Positions 8,287 through 18,357 are shown, numbered from the stretch's first letter. The stretch: 48,413 bases of DNA from Halomonas sp. (GCA_018401555.1 JAGYKP010000105.1:1-48413), one strand, 5' to 3'. Notes: generated by a model from the sequence alone, not told the origin. Translations and numbers: made by a program.

Positions 8287-8766
8287 ATGAGCAGCAACCG
8301 CTACCACCAGCATTTCACCGTCTCCTGGGATCAGCTGCACCGCGACGTGCGCGAGCTCTGCCACCGCCTGGTGGAGCGTGACTTCAAGGGGATCGTGGCC
8401 ATCACCCGCGGTGGACTGATCCCCGCGGCACTGATCGCCCGGGAACTCAACGTGCGCCTGATCGATACCGTGTGCATCAAGAGCTACGACCACATGGATC
8501 AGGGCGGGCTGGACGTCATGAAGGGCGTCGACCATGACGGCGAGGGCTGGCTGCTGGTGGACGACCTGGTGGACACCGGCAAGACCGCCCGCAAGGTGCG
8601 CGAGATGCTGCCCAGGGCGCACTTCGTCACCGTCTATGCCAAGCCCGAGGGCAAGCCGCTGGTCGACCAGTACCTCACCGAGGTGGCCCAGGACTGCTGG
8701 ATCCAGTTCCCCTGGGACATGGGCGTCGCCTACGTCGAGCCGCTGGCCGACCAGGTCAAGCGCTGA
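8287..8766 (+). CDS. gpt: Xanthine(-guanine) phosphoribosyltransferase
   Basis: A 159-residue type I phosphoribosyltransferase like E. coli Gpt (152 residues), which converts xanthine and guanine to XMP and GMP. The N-terminus [16 protein letters not shown], then [20 protein letters not shown], matches Gpt, and the PRPP loop is [13 protein letters not shown] near residue 91. The ATG at 8287 lies four bases after apt, so the two are probably translated from one mRNA. Specificity between xanthine and guanine is inferred from family similarity only. Intact. Confidence 0.9.
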   Translation: MSSNRYHQHFTVSWDQLHRDVRELCHRLVERDFKGIVAITRGGLIPAALIARELNVRLIDTVCIKSYDHMDQGGLDVMKGVDHDGEGWLLVDDLVDTGKTARKVREMLPRAHFVTVYAKPEGKPLVDQYLTEVAQDCWIQFPWDMGVAYVEPLADQVKR

Positions 8767-8782
8767 GGCGAGGAGGGCAGGG

Positions 8783-9481
8783 ATGGCAGCACCGCTACCC
8801 GCCAGCTGGCAGCAGTGGCTCGATGCCGAGTTCGAGGCGCCCTACATGCAGTCGCTGCGTGACTTCCTGGCCGCCGAGAAGGCCGCCAGGAAGGTGATCT
8901 ACCCCCACTCCTCGGAGTGGTTTCGCGCCTTCGAGCTGACCCCGCTGGACAAGGTCAAGGTGGTGATCCTCGGCCAGGATCCCTACCACGGACCGGGCCA
9001 GGCCCACGGGCTGTGCTTCTCGGTGAAGCCCGGGGTTCGCATCCCGCCGTCGCTGGTCAATATCTACAAGGAGTTGCAGGCGGACGTGGGCTTCAGGCCG
9101 GTGGATCACGGCAATCTCGAATCCTGGGCGCGCCAGGGGGTGCTGCTGCTCAACACCTCGCTGACGGTGGAGCAGGGCAGTGCCGGCTCGCACCGCGGCC
9201 GCGGCTGGGAGACCTTCACCGACCGCGCCATCGCCACGGTGAGCGAGCATGCCGAACCCTCGGTGTTCCTGCTCTGGGGCAGCCCGGCCCGCAAGAAGAA
9301 GGCACTCATCGATACCTCGCGCCACCTGGTGCTGGAGTCCCCGCACCCCTCGCCACTCTCCGCCCACCGCGGCTTCTTCGGCAACCATCACTTTTCCCGG
9401 GCCAACGCCTTCCTGGTCGAGCACGGCCGCAGGCCCATCCAGTGGCAGCTGCCCGAGCAACCGGATGCGCCCACGCCTTAA
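8783..9481 (+). CDS. ung: Uracil-DNA glycosylase (family 1)
   Basis: Removes uracil from DNA to start base-excision repair. The 232-residue protein has the catalytic water-activating loop GQDPYHG (residues 64-70, Asp66), the uracil-binding [10 protein letters not shown] segment and the minor-groove loop [13 protein letters not shown] near residue 194. The ATG at 8783 follows an AGGAGGG site, 16 bases after gpt. Its stop codon overlaps the -35 region of the upp promoter. Intact. It lies inside a nucleobase salvage group. Confidence 0.97.
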   Translation: MAAPLPASWQQWLDAEFEAPYMQSLRDFLAAEKAARKVIYPHSSEWFRAFELTPLDKVKVVILGQDPYHGPGQAHGLCFSVKPGVRIPPSLVNIYKELQADVGFRPVDHGNLESWARQGVLLLNTSLTVEQGSAGSHRGRGWETFTDRAIATVSEHAEPSVFLLWGSPARKKKALIDTSRHLVLESPHPSPLSAHRGFFGNHHFSRANAFLVEHGRRPIQWQLPEQPDAPTP

Positions 9482-9506
9482 CCTCAACGCAGGATACGGG
9501 TAGAAT
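9478..9506 (+). promoter_or_regulatory. Probable promoter of upp
   Basis: TTAACC (9478-9483, overlapping the ung stop) is followed after 17 bases by TAGAAT (9501-9506), leaving a leader of about 87 bases before upp. The -10 is good; the -35 is moderate. Confidence 0.5.
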
Positions 9507-9599
9507 GGCGCGCAATTTGTCACCGTGGTCCATGCGACCAAGGTCGACCGGTTTCCGTCGCCCGCCAACCCCCGTCGCACCAGTGAAGAGGTCCCGACC

Positions 9600-10229
9600 A
9601 TGAGCGTCCACGCCATCCAGCACCCCCTGGTCCAGCACAAGCTGGGCTTGATGCGCGAAGCCGGCATCAGCACCAAGAGTTTTCGCGAACTGGCCGGCGA
9701 GCTGGCCAAGCTGCTCACCTACGAGGCGACCCAGGACCTGGAGCTCCAGGAGCAGGAGATCGACGGCTGGAGTGGCAACAAGATTCCGGTACAGCTGCTC
9801 AAGGGCAAGAAGGTCACCATCGTGCCGATCCTGCGCGCCGGCCTGGGCATGCTCGATGGCGTCACCGACCTGATCCCCAGTGCGCGGATCAGCGTGGTGG
9901 GTCTCTATCGCGATGAGGAGACCCTCGAGCCGGTGCCCTACTTCGCCAAGTTCGCCAATGACCTGGACGAGCGCATGGCCATCGTCATCGACCCCATGCT
10001 GGCCACCGGCGGGACCATGGTGGCGACCCTGGACATGCTGCGCGAACGGGGCTGCAAGCACATGAAGGTGATCGTGCTGGTGGCGGCCCCCGAGGGCATC
10101 AAGCGGGTGCAGGAGTCCTACCCGGATATCGAGATCTATACCGCCGGGGTGGATGAGCGGCTCGACGAGAACGGCTATATCGTCCCCGGCCTCGGTGACG
10201 CGGGCGACAAGATCTTCGGCACGCGTTAA
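9600..10229 (+). CDS. upp: Uracil phosphoribosyltransferase
   Basis: A 209-residue enzyme that converts uracil and PRPP to UMP, near E. coli Upp (208) in length. Motifs: [12 protein letters not shown] at residues 8-19, [12 protein letters not shown] near 80 and the PRPP-binding [12 protein letters not shown] near 130. The C-terminal [16 protein letters not shown] is characteristic. The ATG at 9600 is chosen over an in-frame ATG at 9525 by alignment with the family N-terminus; AAGAGG is at 9587-9592. A strong terminator follows and then uraA, the uracil transporter. Intact. Confidence 0.97.
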   Translation: MSVHAIQHPLVQHKLGLMREAGISTKSFRELAGELAKLLTYEATQDLELQEQEIDGWSGNKIPVQLLKGKKVTIVPILRAGLGMLDGVTDLIPSARISVVGLYRDEETLEPVPYFAKFANDLDERMAIVIDPMLATGGTMVATLDMLRERGCKHMKVIVLVAAPEGIKRVQESYPDIEIYTAGVDERLDENGYIVPGLGDAGDKIFGTR

Positions 10230-10249
10230 TCCCTTTCGACCCTGTCATC

Positions 10250-10282
10250 ACGCCCCTGAGACATCGCTCCAGGGGCGTTTTT
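10250..10282 (+). terminator. Intrinsic terminator between upp and uraA
   Basis: ACGCCCCTG and CCAGGGGCGT arms around a short loop, followed by TTTTTA, make a standard intrinsic terminator. It ends 15 bases before the chosen uraA start, so either some transcripts read through or uraA has its own start inside it. Confidence 0.85.
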
Positions 10283-10297
10283 ATGGAGACCTATCAT

Positions 10298-11557
10298 ATG
10301 AGTGACTCTTCAGCGGCCGTCAAGCGACCCGCCGACTCCCTGCCACGCACGTTGCTGACCGGCGTGCAGATGCTGTTCGTCGCCTTTGGCGCCCTGGTGC
10401 TGGTGCCGCTGCTCACCGGCCTCGATCCCAGCGTGGCCCTGTTTACCGCGGGCATCGGCACGCTGCTGTTCCACGGGGTGACGAAGCTGACGGTACCGGT
10501 CTTCCTGGCCTCGTCGTTTGCCTTTATCGCCCCGATCCAGGGCTCCATCGCCAACTTCGGTGTGTCGGCGACCATGGGCGGGCTGATGGCGGCCGGCCTG
10601 GTCTATGTGGCGATCTCCCAGGCGGTGCGCCTCAAGGGCACCGCCTGGTTGCATCGCCTGTTGCCGCCGGTGGTGGTGGGACCGGTGATCATGGTGATCG
10701 GCCTGGCTCTGGCACCGGTGGCGGTGAGCATGGCGACCGGTGAGACCAGCGACCATATCGATTACGGCCCGGCACTGTTCCTGTCCATGACGAGCCTGCT
10801 GGTGACCCTGGTGCTGGCGGTATTCGGGCGTGGCATCGTGCGCCTGGTCCCGATCATGGGGGGCATCGTCACCGGCTATCTGCTGGCACTGGTCATGGGC
10901 CTGGTGGACTTCACGGTGGTGCGCGAGTCGGCCTGGCTGGCGATCCCCGAGTTCACCGCGCCGAGCTTCCACTGGGCGGCGATCCTGTTCATGATCCCGG
11001 TGGCCATCGCCCCGGCGGTGGAGCATATCGGCGACATGGTGGCCATCGGTTCGGTGACGCGGAAGAACTATCTTGAGAAGCCGGGCCTGCATCGCACCCT
11101 GCTCGGCGACGGCCTGGCCACCACCGCCGCGGCGCTGTTCGGCGGCCCGCCCAACACCACCTACTCCGAGGTGACCGGGGCGGTGACCCTGACCCGTGCC
11201 TTCGACCCGCGAATCATGCTGGTGGCGGCCTGTACCGCCATCGTCCTGGCCTTCATTGCCAAGCTGGGAGCGCTGCTGCAGACCATCCCCGGGCCGGTGA
11301 TGGGGGGCATCATGACCCTGCTGTTCGGCTCCATCGCCGTGGTGGGCATGAACACCCTGGTGCGCGCCGGCCACTCGCTGACCGCGCCGCGTAACCTGGT
11401 GGTGATCTCGCTGATCCTGGTGTTCGGCATCGGCGGCATGCAGGTGGGCGGCGGCCAGTTCACCCTGCAGGGGGTGAGCCTGGCCGCCCTGGTGGGCATC
11501 GCCCTGAACTGGGTGCTGCCCGGCGCCGAGGAGGACGAAGTGGGTCAGTCGCGGTAG
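10298..11557 (+). CDS. uraA: Uracil permease (NCS2 family)
   Basis: A 419-residue inner-membrane uracil:proton symporter with about 14 hydrophobic segments. The UraA-type signature AIAPAVEHIGDMVAIG (with the Glu/His substrate region) and the NCS2 motif GGPPNTTYSEVTGAV are clear. The ATG at 10298 is chosen over one at 10283 because GGAG lies 8-9 bases upstream and the first ATG falls next to the terminator. It follows upp, so uptake and phosphoribosylation of uracil are adjacent. Its last 13 bases overlap the 3' end of the convergent aguB. Intact. Confidence 0.93.
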   Translation: MSDSSAAVKRPADSLPRTLLTGVQMLFVAFGALVLVPLLTGLDPSVALFTAGIGTLLFHGVTKLTVPVFLASSFAFIAPIQGSIANFGVSATMGGLMAAGLVYVAISQAVRLKGTAWLHRLLPPVVVGPVIMVIGLALAPVAVSMATGETSDHIDYGPALFLSMTSLLVTLVLAVFGRGIVRLVPIMGGIVTGYLLALVMGLVDFTVVRESAWLAIPEFTAPSFHWAAILFMIPVAIAPAVEHIGDMVAIGSVTRKNYLEKPGLHRTLLGDGLATTAAALFGGPPNTTYSEVTGAVTLTRAFDPRIMLVAACTAIVLAFIAKLGALLQTIPGPVMGGIMTLLFGSIAVVGMNTLVRAGHSLTAPRNLVVISLILVFGIGGMQVGGGQFTLQGVSLAALVGIALNWVLPGAEEDEVGQSR

Positions 11558-12445
11558 CGGCGGGTCAGGTCACCATAGGCGTCGACGCGGCGGTCCCTCA
11601 GGTACGGCCAGATCCGCCGCACATCCTCGCCGCGGCCCATATCCAGGGTCACCAGCAGGCGCTCGGCCTGGGTGCCGGCGTGGGCCAGCAGCTCGCCCTG
11701 GGGCCCGGCGATGAAGCTGCCGCCCCAGAAGTCGACGCCGCGGCCGACGCCGGAATGGTCGGGCTCGTGGTCGACGCGGTTGGCCACCACCACCGGCACC
11801 CCGTTGGCCACCGCATGGCTGCGCTGGATCAGCGTCCAGGCCTCCTTCTGGCGCGCCTTCTCGTCATCGTCGTCGGCGGGGTCCCAGCCGATGGCAGTGG
11901 GGTAGAGCAGCAGCTCCGCGCCGGCCAGGGCCATCAGGCGTGCCGCCTCCGGGTACCACTGGTCCCAGCACACCAGCACGCCGAGCCGCCCCACCGAGGT
12001 GTCGATGGGGGCGAATCCCTGGCCGGCACTATCGGCGTCCCCCGGCGTGAAGTAGAACTTCTCGTAGAAGCCTGGATCGTCGGGAATGTGCATCTTGCGG
12101 TAGTGGCCCACGGCACCCAGCTTGCGGTCATAGACCACCGCGGTGTTGTGGTAGAGGCCGGCGGCGCGGCGCTCGAACAGCGATCCCACCAGCACGATAT
12201 CGAGCTCGGCGGCCAGTGCCGCGAGGCGGGTCCCGGTGGGGCCATCCAGGGGCTCGGCCAGGTCGAAGAGTTCGGTGTCCTCGGTACTGGCAGAAGTAGT
12301 GGGTGGCGTGCAGCTCCTGGAGCATGACCAGCTCGGCGCCGGCAGCGGCCAGCTCGCGGATGCCGGCCTCGCTCTCGGCGAGGCTTCTGGCCTTGTCGGG
12401 CCAGGCGGGCTGCTGGACCAGGCCGACCTTCAGATGACGGGACAT
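11545..12445 (-). CDS. aguB: N-carbamoylputrescine amidase (one frameshift)
   Basis: Nitrilase-superfamily amidohydrolase that converts N-carbamoylputrescine to putrescine, CO2 and ammonia. The catalytic triad is visible: Glu in LVMLQELHATHYF, Lys in HYRKMHIPDDPGF, Cys in LGVLVCWDQWYPEAAR. The GVDFWGGSFIAGPQGE stretch is typical of AguB. About 299 residues when repaired; the frame changes near 12285. The ATG at 12445 follows GAGGAGAG. It lies downstream of aguA on the same strand, giving the two-step agmatine to putrescine route, but a structured repeat separates them. The 3' end overlaps uraA. Confidence 0.92.
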
Positions 12446-12506
12446 GGTGAGCTCTCCTCGTGTCTGGTTACTCTGGATTCACTTTAAGGCTGTTCATCGC
12501 CGTCGG

Positions 12507-12624
12507 GGCTTTTCTGGCGACAAGCCCTGAGCGCGACCGTCGAGGAGGCGCTGTGAATACCTCCCTGTACGCTACCGACGCCATCCCTGGCGTAGGACCT
12601 CCTCTTCGGCTTGTCCCCAGCGCC
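12507..12624 (+). repeat. Structured intergenic element, copy A
   Basis: A 118-base element with nested inverted repeats: outer GACAAGCC/GGCTTGTC (12519-12526 and 12608-12615), inner GAGGAGG/CCTCCTC, and two small hairpins TAC-CTCCCT-GTA and ACGCC-ATCCCT-GGCGT. A second copy lies inverted at 35406-35511; the two share flanks (GGCTTTTC at one end, GCGCC at the other) and the loops CTCCCT and ATCCCT. Differences fall in pairs that keep the stems. Copy A has about 12 extra bases near 12532-12543. It sits between aguA and aguB, antisense to them. Function is unknown; a REP- or MITE-like intergenic repeat is the simplest reading. Confidence 0.85.
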
Positions 12625-12651
12625 CCTGCTAGTGTGGCTATAAGACAGTTT

Positions 12652-13701
12652 TCAGGCCTGTTTGCTTAGGCTGCCGCGGGGCAGCTGCATGGTCAGGCAG
12701 TGCAGGCTGCCGTGCTGGCGGATCACGCTGCGACAGTCGATGGGCACGATATCCCGCTCCGGGAAGGCCTCGGCCAGGGCCGTGAGGGCCCGGGCGTCGG
12801 CGGCGTCGGCGTAGGTGGGCACCAGCACGGCGCCGTTGATGATCAGGAAGTTGGCGTAGGTGGCCGGCAGGCGGTGGCCGTCCTCGGATCCAGGCAGGGC
12901 CGTGGGCCAGGGCAGGGGCACCAGCCGGTAGGGCTCGCCGTCGGCGCGCCGCAGGTCGCGCAGCTCGGCCTCCATGGCGGCCAGTGCCGAGGTAGTGGGG
13001 TCGGCCGGGCCGTCGCAGCCCGACGTGGCCAGGGTGTGCCGGGTCGCCGAAGCGTACCAGGGTATCCACATGGCTGTCGGTATCGTCGCCTCCAGATGGC
13101 CGCTGAGCCACAGTACCCGCGAGACGCCGAGCTCCGCCTTCAGGCGCGCCTCTAGGGCCCTCCGTGTCGAGGCCGGGATTGCGGTTGGGGTTGAGCAGGC
13201 AGGCCTCGGTGGTCAGCAGGGTGCCCTCGCCATCGGTCTCCGATGGCGCCGCCCTCGAGCACCAGGTCGCGGGATTCCACCGGGCAGGCGGAAGGTGTCG
13301 ACGTCCGCCAGGCGCCGCGTCAGGGTGTTTGTCGCGGCTGGCCTCGAACTCTGCCGCCCCAGCCGGTGAAGACGTAGTCGAGGCAGGCGCGGCTCGCCGT
13401 CGCGTGCCACGCCGAGGGGGCCATGATCGCGGGCCCCGGTGTCGTCGGCGGGCGCGACCACCAGCTTCAGGCGAGCTGGGCACGGACGCCCAGACAGGCG
13501 AAGCGTGGCCAGGTGGCTGCGGGTCGCGGCATCCGGCACGGCGACCAGCACGGCTCTCGGTAGCGCGCGATGGCGACCACCATGGCCTCCGCATGTCGCC
13601 TCGATGCGCTCCAGCATCGGTGCCCAGTCGCTCTCCGGGCCGGGCCAGGTCAGTTGGACGGCATCCTGGGGATGCCACTCGGGGAGCAGGCGTATGGCCA
13701 T
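12652..13701 (-). CDS. aguA: Agmatine deiminase (several frameshifts)
   Basis: Porphyromonas-type peptidyl-arginine-deiminase-like enzyme that converts agmatine to N-carbamoylputrescine. The N-terminus LLPEWHPQDAVQLTWPGP is diagnostic. Fragments in other frames give DDTGARDHGPLGVARDG, FEASRD, ETDGEGTLLTTEACLLN and GDDTDSHVDTLVRF. The C-terminus ends in QHGSLHCLTMQLP, the position of the catalytic cysteine. About 349 residues when repaired. At least five indels lie between 13580 and 13050, one of the worst-read stretches of the window. A promoter lies upstream, and aguB is the next gene. Confidence 0.88.
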
Positions 13702-13735
13702 CGGGTCGGTCCAGATCGTGAGGTGTCAGGCGGCG

Positions 13736-13764
13736 AATGTAGGCGGCCCGGTCGCGCTATGCAA
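13736..13764 (-). promoter_or_regulatory. Probable promoter of aguA
   Basis: On the minus strand TTGCAT (13759-13764) and TACATT (13736-13741) are separated by 17 bases. The predicted start, about 13729, leaves a short leader of about 28 bases before the aguA ATG at 13701. Confidence 0.6.
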
Positions 13765-13857
13765 GCGCACAGGACGGCACAGCCCTGGCTGGTCTTCCCC
13801 CCGGGCGGTGGTATCCTGATGGCATCATCGACCGTTCCCGGGTCGCTAAGGAGTCGC

Positions 13858-14681
13858 ATGCGCGCCAGTACCCTGCTTTCCGTGATCACCGTGCTGGGCC
13901 TGACGCTCGGCGGCTGTACCGCGCTTCCCGACCGTGAAACGGTGGCCACCACCTCGAACGAGTGGCTGACCCGTTCCGGAGAGGTCATCAGCGCCCAGGG
14001 CCAGCGCCTGGCCGGCCTCTTCGGGGATGATGATGCCGAACAGGTGGTGATGGCCGGCGAACTTCGCGAAGAGCGCCAGGCGCTCTTCGAGCAGCCCTAT
14101 ATCGATCCGCTGACCCGTTATCTCGAGGAGCACGCCGAGGACCCACGCTACGCCGAGGTGCTGACCGATATCTCACGGGAGCGCGATCGTCGCTGTGCGG
14201 CCATCGCCGATGAATTCGCCGAACGTCCTGCCAACCGCGAGACCCTGGCCCGCTATCGGCGCGGCTACCTCTACTCCTGCCCCGCCGAGGTCAATGCCTT
14301 CTATACGCGGGTGCGCCAGCGGAGGCGCGGCGTGCCGCCGCCGCACCCGCGCCCGATGCGGGTGATGCGCCGGCCGAACCCCTGGCGGAGCGCGACGAGC
14401 GAGTCGAGGAAGCGGTGGATCGGCGCCAGGCCAACGACTGCTACCTGCTGTTCACCATTCGCAACCTGGGCAAGGCCCGCGAGGCCTGTCTGGCGCCCGC
14501 CGAACAGGATGACCCCCGTGCCCAGCGACACATGGGCAACATGGCCGAGCTGGCTGGCGAGCGCGAGGAGGCGCTGCGCTGGTACCGGCGTGCCGTGAGC
14601 AACGGCGATAGCCAGGCCAGGGAGCGGCTCGAGGCACTCACCGGCTCGCCTGGTGATGCTGACAGCGAGGGCACCCGGTGA
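13858..14681 (+). CDS. Putative lipoprotein with a C-terminal Sel1/TPR-like segment (one frameshift)
   Basis: About 274 residues. The N-terminus is a lipoprotein signal (MRASTLLSVITVLG, then LTLGGC), so the mature protein should be anchored through Cys20. The middle is acidic and helical with no family I recognise. An Ala/Pro-rich linker (about residues 155-175) follows, then AQRHMGNMAELAGEREEALRWYRRAV, split here as AQRHMGNMAELAG and EALRWYRRAV, which resembles a Sel1/TPR repeat. The ATG at 13858 follows AAGGAG. One base is missing near 14319. The stop overlaps the GTG start of the GGDEF-EAL gene, so the two are translationally coupled and may act together. Function unknown. Confidence 0.75.
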
Positions 14682-16986
14682 GACGCCAGCGCCCCGTCCT
14701 CGGGCGTCGCCCCCTGATCATGCTGCTGCTGGCGCTGCTGGTGGCGCTGTTCTTCGGTGGCATGTGGCTGCTCTCGACCCTCAATCTGCGCTATGCGGAG
14801 GGTGCGCTCGCGGAGCTGCGTGAACGGCAGATCGTCGATACCTTCCACGCCAACCTTGATCGCATCGATGCCCACCATCGGCGCATGGAGCAGAACAGCC
14901 GCGGGCTGGCTCGGGCGGGCGTGCTGCTTGCCGAGATGGAGGTGGAGCCAGACCGGAGTCATCCGAGGCCCTGGAGCAGGCCCTGGCAGAGTTTCCGACG
15001 CCGAGGGCGACCCTGTGGCTGACCCGCTCGGCGCGCCCCGTCGCGATGTTCGCGCGCGTCGCGAGGGGCCGCGTGTGACGGTCGAGCCGCTGGAGTCCGG
15101 CTGGGCCCAGGCGGAGTGGCTGCAGTCCCGCCTCGCTGGCTGGCGCGAGGGCAACCCCCAGCCCCATTGGACCGCCACCTACTTCAAGCCGCGCATCGAT
15201 GATGCGGTGATCAGCGTCAGTACGCCGATCCGTGATGCGGCGGGGCGCGTGCTGGGCATGGCCGCCAGCGACTGGGTGGCCGACGACATCATCGGCCTGG
15301 TCAGCGACGTGCAGGTCACGCCGAGCACCTTCGCCTTCCTTGTCGATCGCGAGAATCGCAACCTCTCCAGCCTGGCCCGTGCCGAGGACATGCAGCGCGC
15401 CCAGCGACTCATCGAGGAGGTGTCGGCGCTTGAGCTGCACCACCAGGCCGGTGAACTGGCCGCCATGGAAGGCATGGCACGGCGTGACCTCACCCTCGCG
15501 GGGCAGCCCTGGTCGCTCTATCGCGACGCCACCCGCGCCGGCATGGTGTTCGGCATCGCCGTGCCCCAGGCCGAGATCGATGCCGTGCTGGCTCCCATGC
15601 GCGGGGTCAACCTGCAGCTGCTGATCGGTATCGGTCTGGTCCTGCTGTTGCTGGCCGGGGTAGTCCTGTTCCTGGTGGCGGGGCTGCTGCGCCAGTTGCG
15701 TACCCTCTACACCGACCCGCTGACCCGGCTGCCCAACCGCGCGCGACTGCTGGCCGATCTCGAAGCTGGCCGCGCGGGCTCGCTGATGCTGGTCAATGTC
15801 GATGGCTTCAAGCAGTTCAACGACCTCTTCGGCCACCACTGCGGCGACCGGGTCATCCAGCGCGTTGCGGAGCGTCTCGAGGAGCTGCTGAAGGAGAGCG
15901 GCTGGCGCGACTGTCGGCTCTATCGCATGCCCGGAGACGAACAGGCGGTGTGGTTTCCCGGCGCCGTGGCAGATGACACCCTGCATGCCACGGTCGATTC
16001 CCTCTACCACTCCCTGAACGGCCTGCGGCTCGACTGGCGGGGGCAGGAACTGCCGCTGCAGATGACCCTGGGCGTGGCCTCGAGCTGGCAGCTGGTGAAT
16101 GGTGGCGATGGTGACGAGGCGCTGCTCTCGTCGGCCAACATCGCCCTCAAGCAGGCCCGCGTGGCGCAGCGGCCCTACGCCTTCTATGATCCGGCGACCC
16201 GGGTGCGACGCGACTACGAGCGCAACCTGGCCTGGGCCAATCGGCTGGCCGAGGCCCTCGATGATGGTCGAGTCGTGGCCTATTTCCAGCCGATTCTCGA
16301 GGTGGCGAGCGGGCGGGTCGGCAAGTTCGAATGCCTGGTGCGGATGCTGGATGAAGAGGGCAGCCCGGTCAGTCCCGGCGTGTTCCTCGAGGTAGCCCGG
16401 CGCAGCCGGCTCTACCGCCGGTTGACGCTGACCATGATCGATCGCTGCCTGGCGGCGTTGGCCGAGAGTCCCCACGAATTCTCCCTGAACCTGTCCGGCG
16501 AGGACATCGTCGATGCCGAGATCAGCGAAGCGCTGCTGGCGCGTGTGGCCGAGAGTGGCGTCGGTGAGCGGCTGATCTTCGAGATCCTCGAATCCGAGGG
16601 GATCGACAACTATGCGGCGGTCAGCGCCTTCATCGCCAGGGCCAAGGCGCTTGGCGTGCGCATCGCCATCGATGACTTCGGGCAGCGGCTACTCGAACTT
16701 CGAGCACCTGCTGCGTCTCGACGTGGACCTGCTCAAGATCGATGGCAGCCTGGTACGTCAGCTCGACTGCGACGCCGATGCCGAGACGCTGGTTCGCGGC
16801 ATCGTGGGATTTGCCCGCGAGATGGGCATCGCCACGGTGGCGGAGTTCGTGCACAGTGCCGCGGTGCTGGAGAGGGTACAGGCCCTGGGCGTGGACTTCG
16901 CCCAGGGGGCCTGCATCGGCATGCCCGCGCCGCACCCCGAGTTCGAGGTCGGCGGCGGCGAGACCCGTGCAAATCGCGTGGATTAG
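14678..16986 (+). CDS. Membrane GGDEF-EAL protein, probable c-di-GMP phosphodiesterase (frameshifted)
   Basis: About 769 residues. A membrane segment at about 12-34, a periplasmic Cache-like sensor region (TATYFKPRIDDAVISVS, then GRVLGMAASDWV), a second membrane segment near 310-335, then a GGDEF domain (DPLTRLPNRARLL) and an EAL domain. The GGDEF site reads PGDEQAV, so cyclase activity is doubtful. EAL is ECL, but the metal- and base-binding residues are kept: NLSGEDI, FEILESEGI, AIDDFG, LLKIDGSLV, VAEFV. GTG start at 14678 overlaps the preceding stop. Frame changes near 14955, 15060 and 16684. It most likely hydrolyses c-di-GMP in response to a periplasmic signal. Confidence 0.85.
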
Positions 16987-17077
16987 CCTTCACCGGCGAT
17001 GCAGCGCCACGGCAAAAGCCTTACCATGGGCGCCCGCTGCCTTGCTACAGGGCTCCCGCTGACAAGGAACGCCATCA

Positions 17078-18320
17078 ATGCTGGATAGACTGCCCTTCCT
17101 GATCGGGTTGCGCTACGTGCGCGCCAAGCGCCGCAACCACTTCATCTCCTTCATCTCGCTGACCTCCATGCTGGGCCTGATGCTCGGCGTTGCCGTGCTG
17201 ATCCTGGTGCTTTCGGTGATGAACGGCTTCGATCACGAGCTGCGCACCCGCATCCTCGGCATGGTGCCCCACACCAAGATCGAGTCGCGCACCGGCATGG
17301 TGGAGTGGGAAGCGCTGGCCGAACGCCTGATGGAGCGCGACCGGGTGATCGGCGCCGCCCCCTACGTGGAGCAGCAGGGCATGTTCTCGGTGGGCGGCAG
17401 CAACGAAGGCGCCATGGTCAACGGCATCCATCCCGAGTGGGAGGACAGGGTATCGATCATCGGCGAGAACATGCAGCAGGGCAGTCTCGCCGACCTCGAG
17501 CCTGGCGAGTGGAACATCGTGCTCGGCTCGATCCTGGCGCGACGCCTGGGCGTGGGCGTCGGCGACCGGGTTACCCTGCTGGTGCCCGAGGCCTCGATCA
17601 CCCCGGCCGGGGTCTTTCCGCGGCTCAAGCGCTTCAACGTCAGCGGTATCTTCAGTGTCGGGGCCGATCTCGACGCCGCCCTGGCCTATGCCCATATCGA
17701 TGACATGCAGACCCTCGCGCGCCTGGGTGACGCCGTGGGTGGCCTGCGCCTGGAGCTCGATGACCTGTTCGCGGCGAGCGCCGAGACCCGGGCGATCATC
17801 AACGAGCTGGGGCCGGGCTACCGCGGCTACGACTGGACCTTCTCCCACGGCAACCTCTTCCAGGCGATCCAGATGGAGAAGCGCATGATCGCGCTGCTGC
17901 TTACGGTGATCATCGCCGTGGCGGCCTTCAACATCGTCTCGACCCTGGTCATGGTGGTTACCGACAAGCACGCCGATATCGCCATCCTGCGCACCATCGG
18001 TGCCACGCCGCGCTCGATCATGGGCATCTTCGTGGTTCAGGGCCTGGCCATCGGCGTGATCGGCATCCTGGTGGGCGTGGGGCTCGGGGTGCTGCTGGCG
18101 CTGACCATCTCCGACATCATCGACTGGGTCGAGGCGGTGTTCGGCATCCAGTTCCTCGACGCCGGCGTCTACTTCATCAGCAACCTTCCCTCGCGGCTGC
18201 ACTGGGAGGATGTCGGCAATATCGTCGGCTGCGGCCCTGGTCCTGACCTTCCTCTCCACCCTCTACCCGGCCTGGCGCGCCGCCCGCGTGCAGCCGGCGG
18301 AGGTGCTGCGCTATGAGTGA
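17078..18320 (+). CDS. lolC: Lipoprotein-releasing ABC transporter permease, LolC/LolE family (one frameshift)
   Basis: Inner-membrane permease of the LolCDE complex, which extracts lipoproteins and hands them to LolA. About 414 residues: one N-terminal membrane segment (LGLMLGVAVLILVLSVMNGF, residues 30-49), a large periplasmic domain, then three C-terminal segments, the MacB/FtsX topology. N-terminal IGLRYVRAKRRNHFISFIS and the end WRAARVQPAEVLRYE are family hallmarks. A frame change near 18225 moves the last 30 codons. Its end overlaps the alternative lolD start at 18313. No second permease gene follows lolD, so it may be a LolF-like protein doing both jobs. Confidence 0.92.
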
Positions 18321-18357
18321 TGCCCGCCACGCCCCGAGCCCCCACCAGGAGACAGCC

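Noticed and set aside
10283..10297. Upstream ATG for uraA at 10283
   Set aside because: It abuts the upp terminator T run and lacks a Shine-Dalgarno; the ATG at 10298 has one.
14781..16475. A 564-codon minus-strand frame
   Set aside because: Antisense of the GGDEF-EAL gene, whose plus-strand domains are clear.
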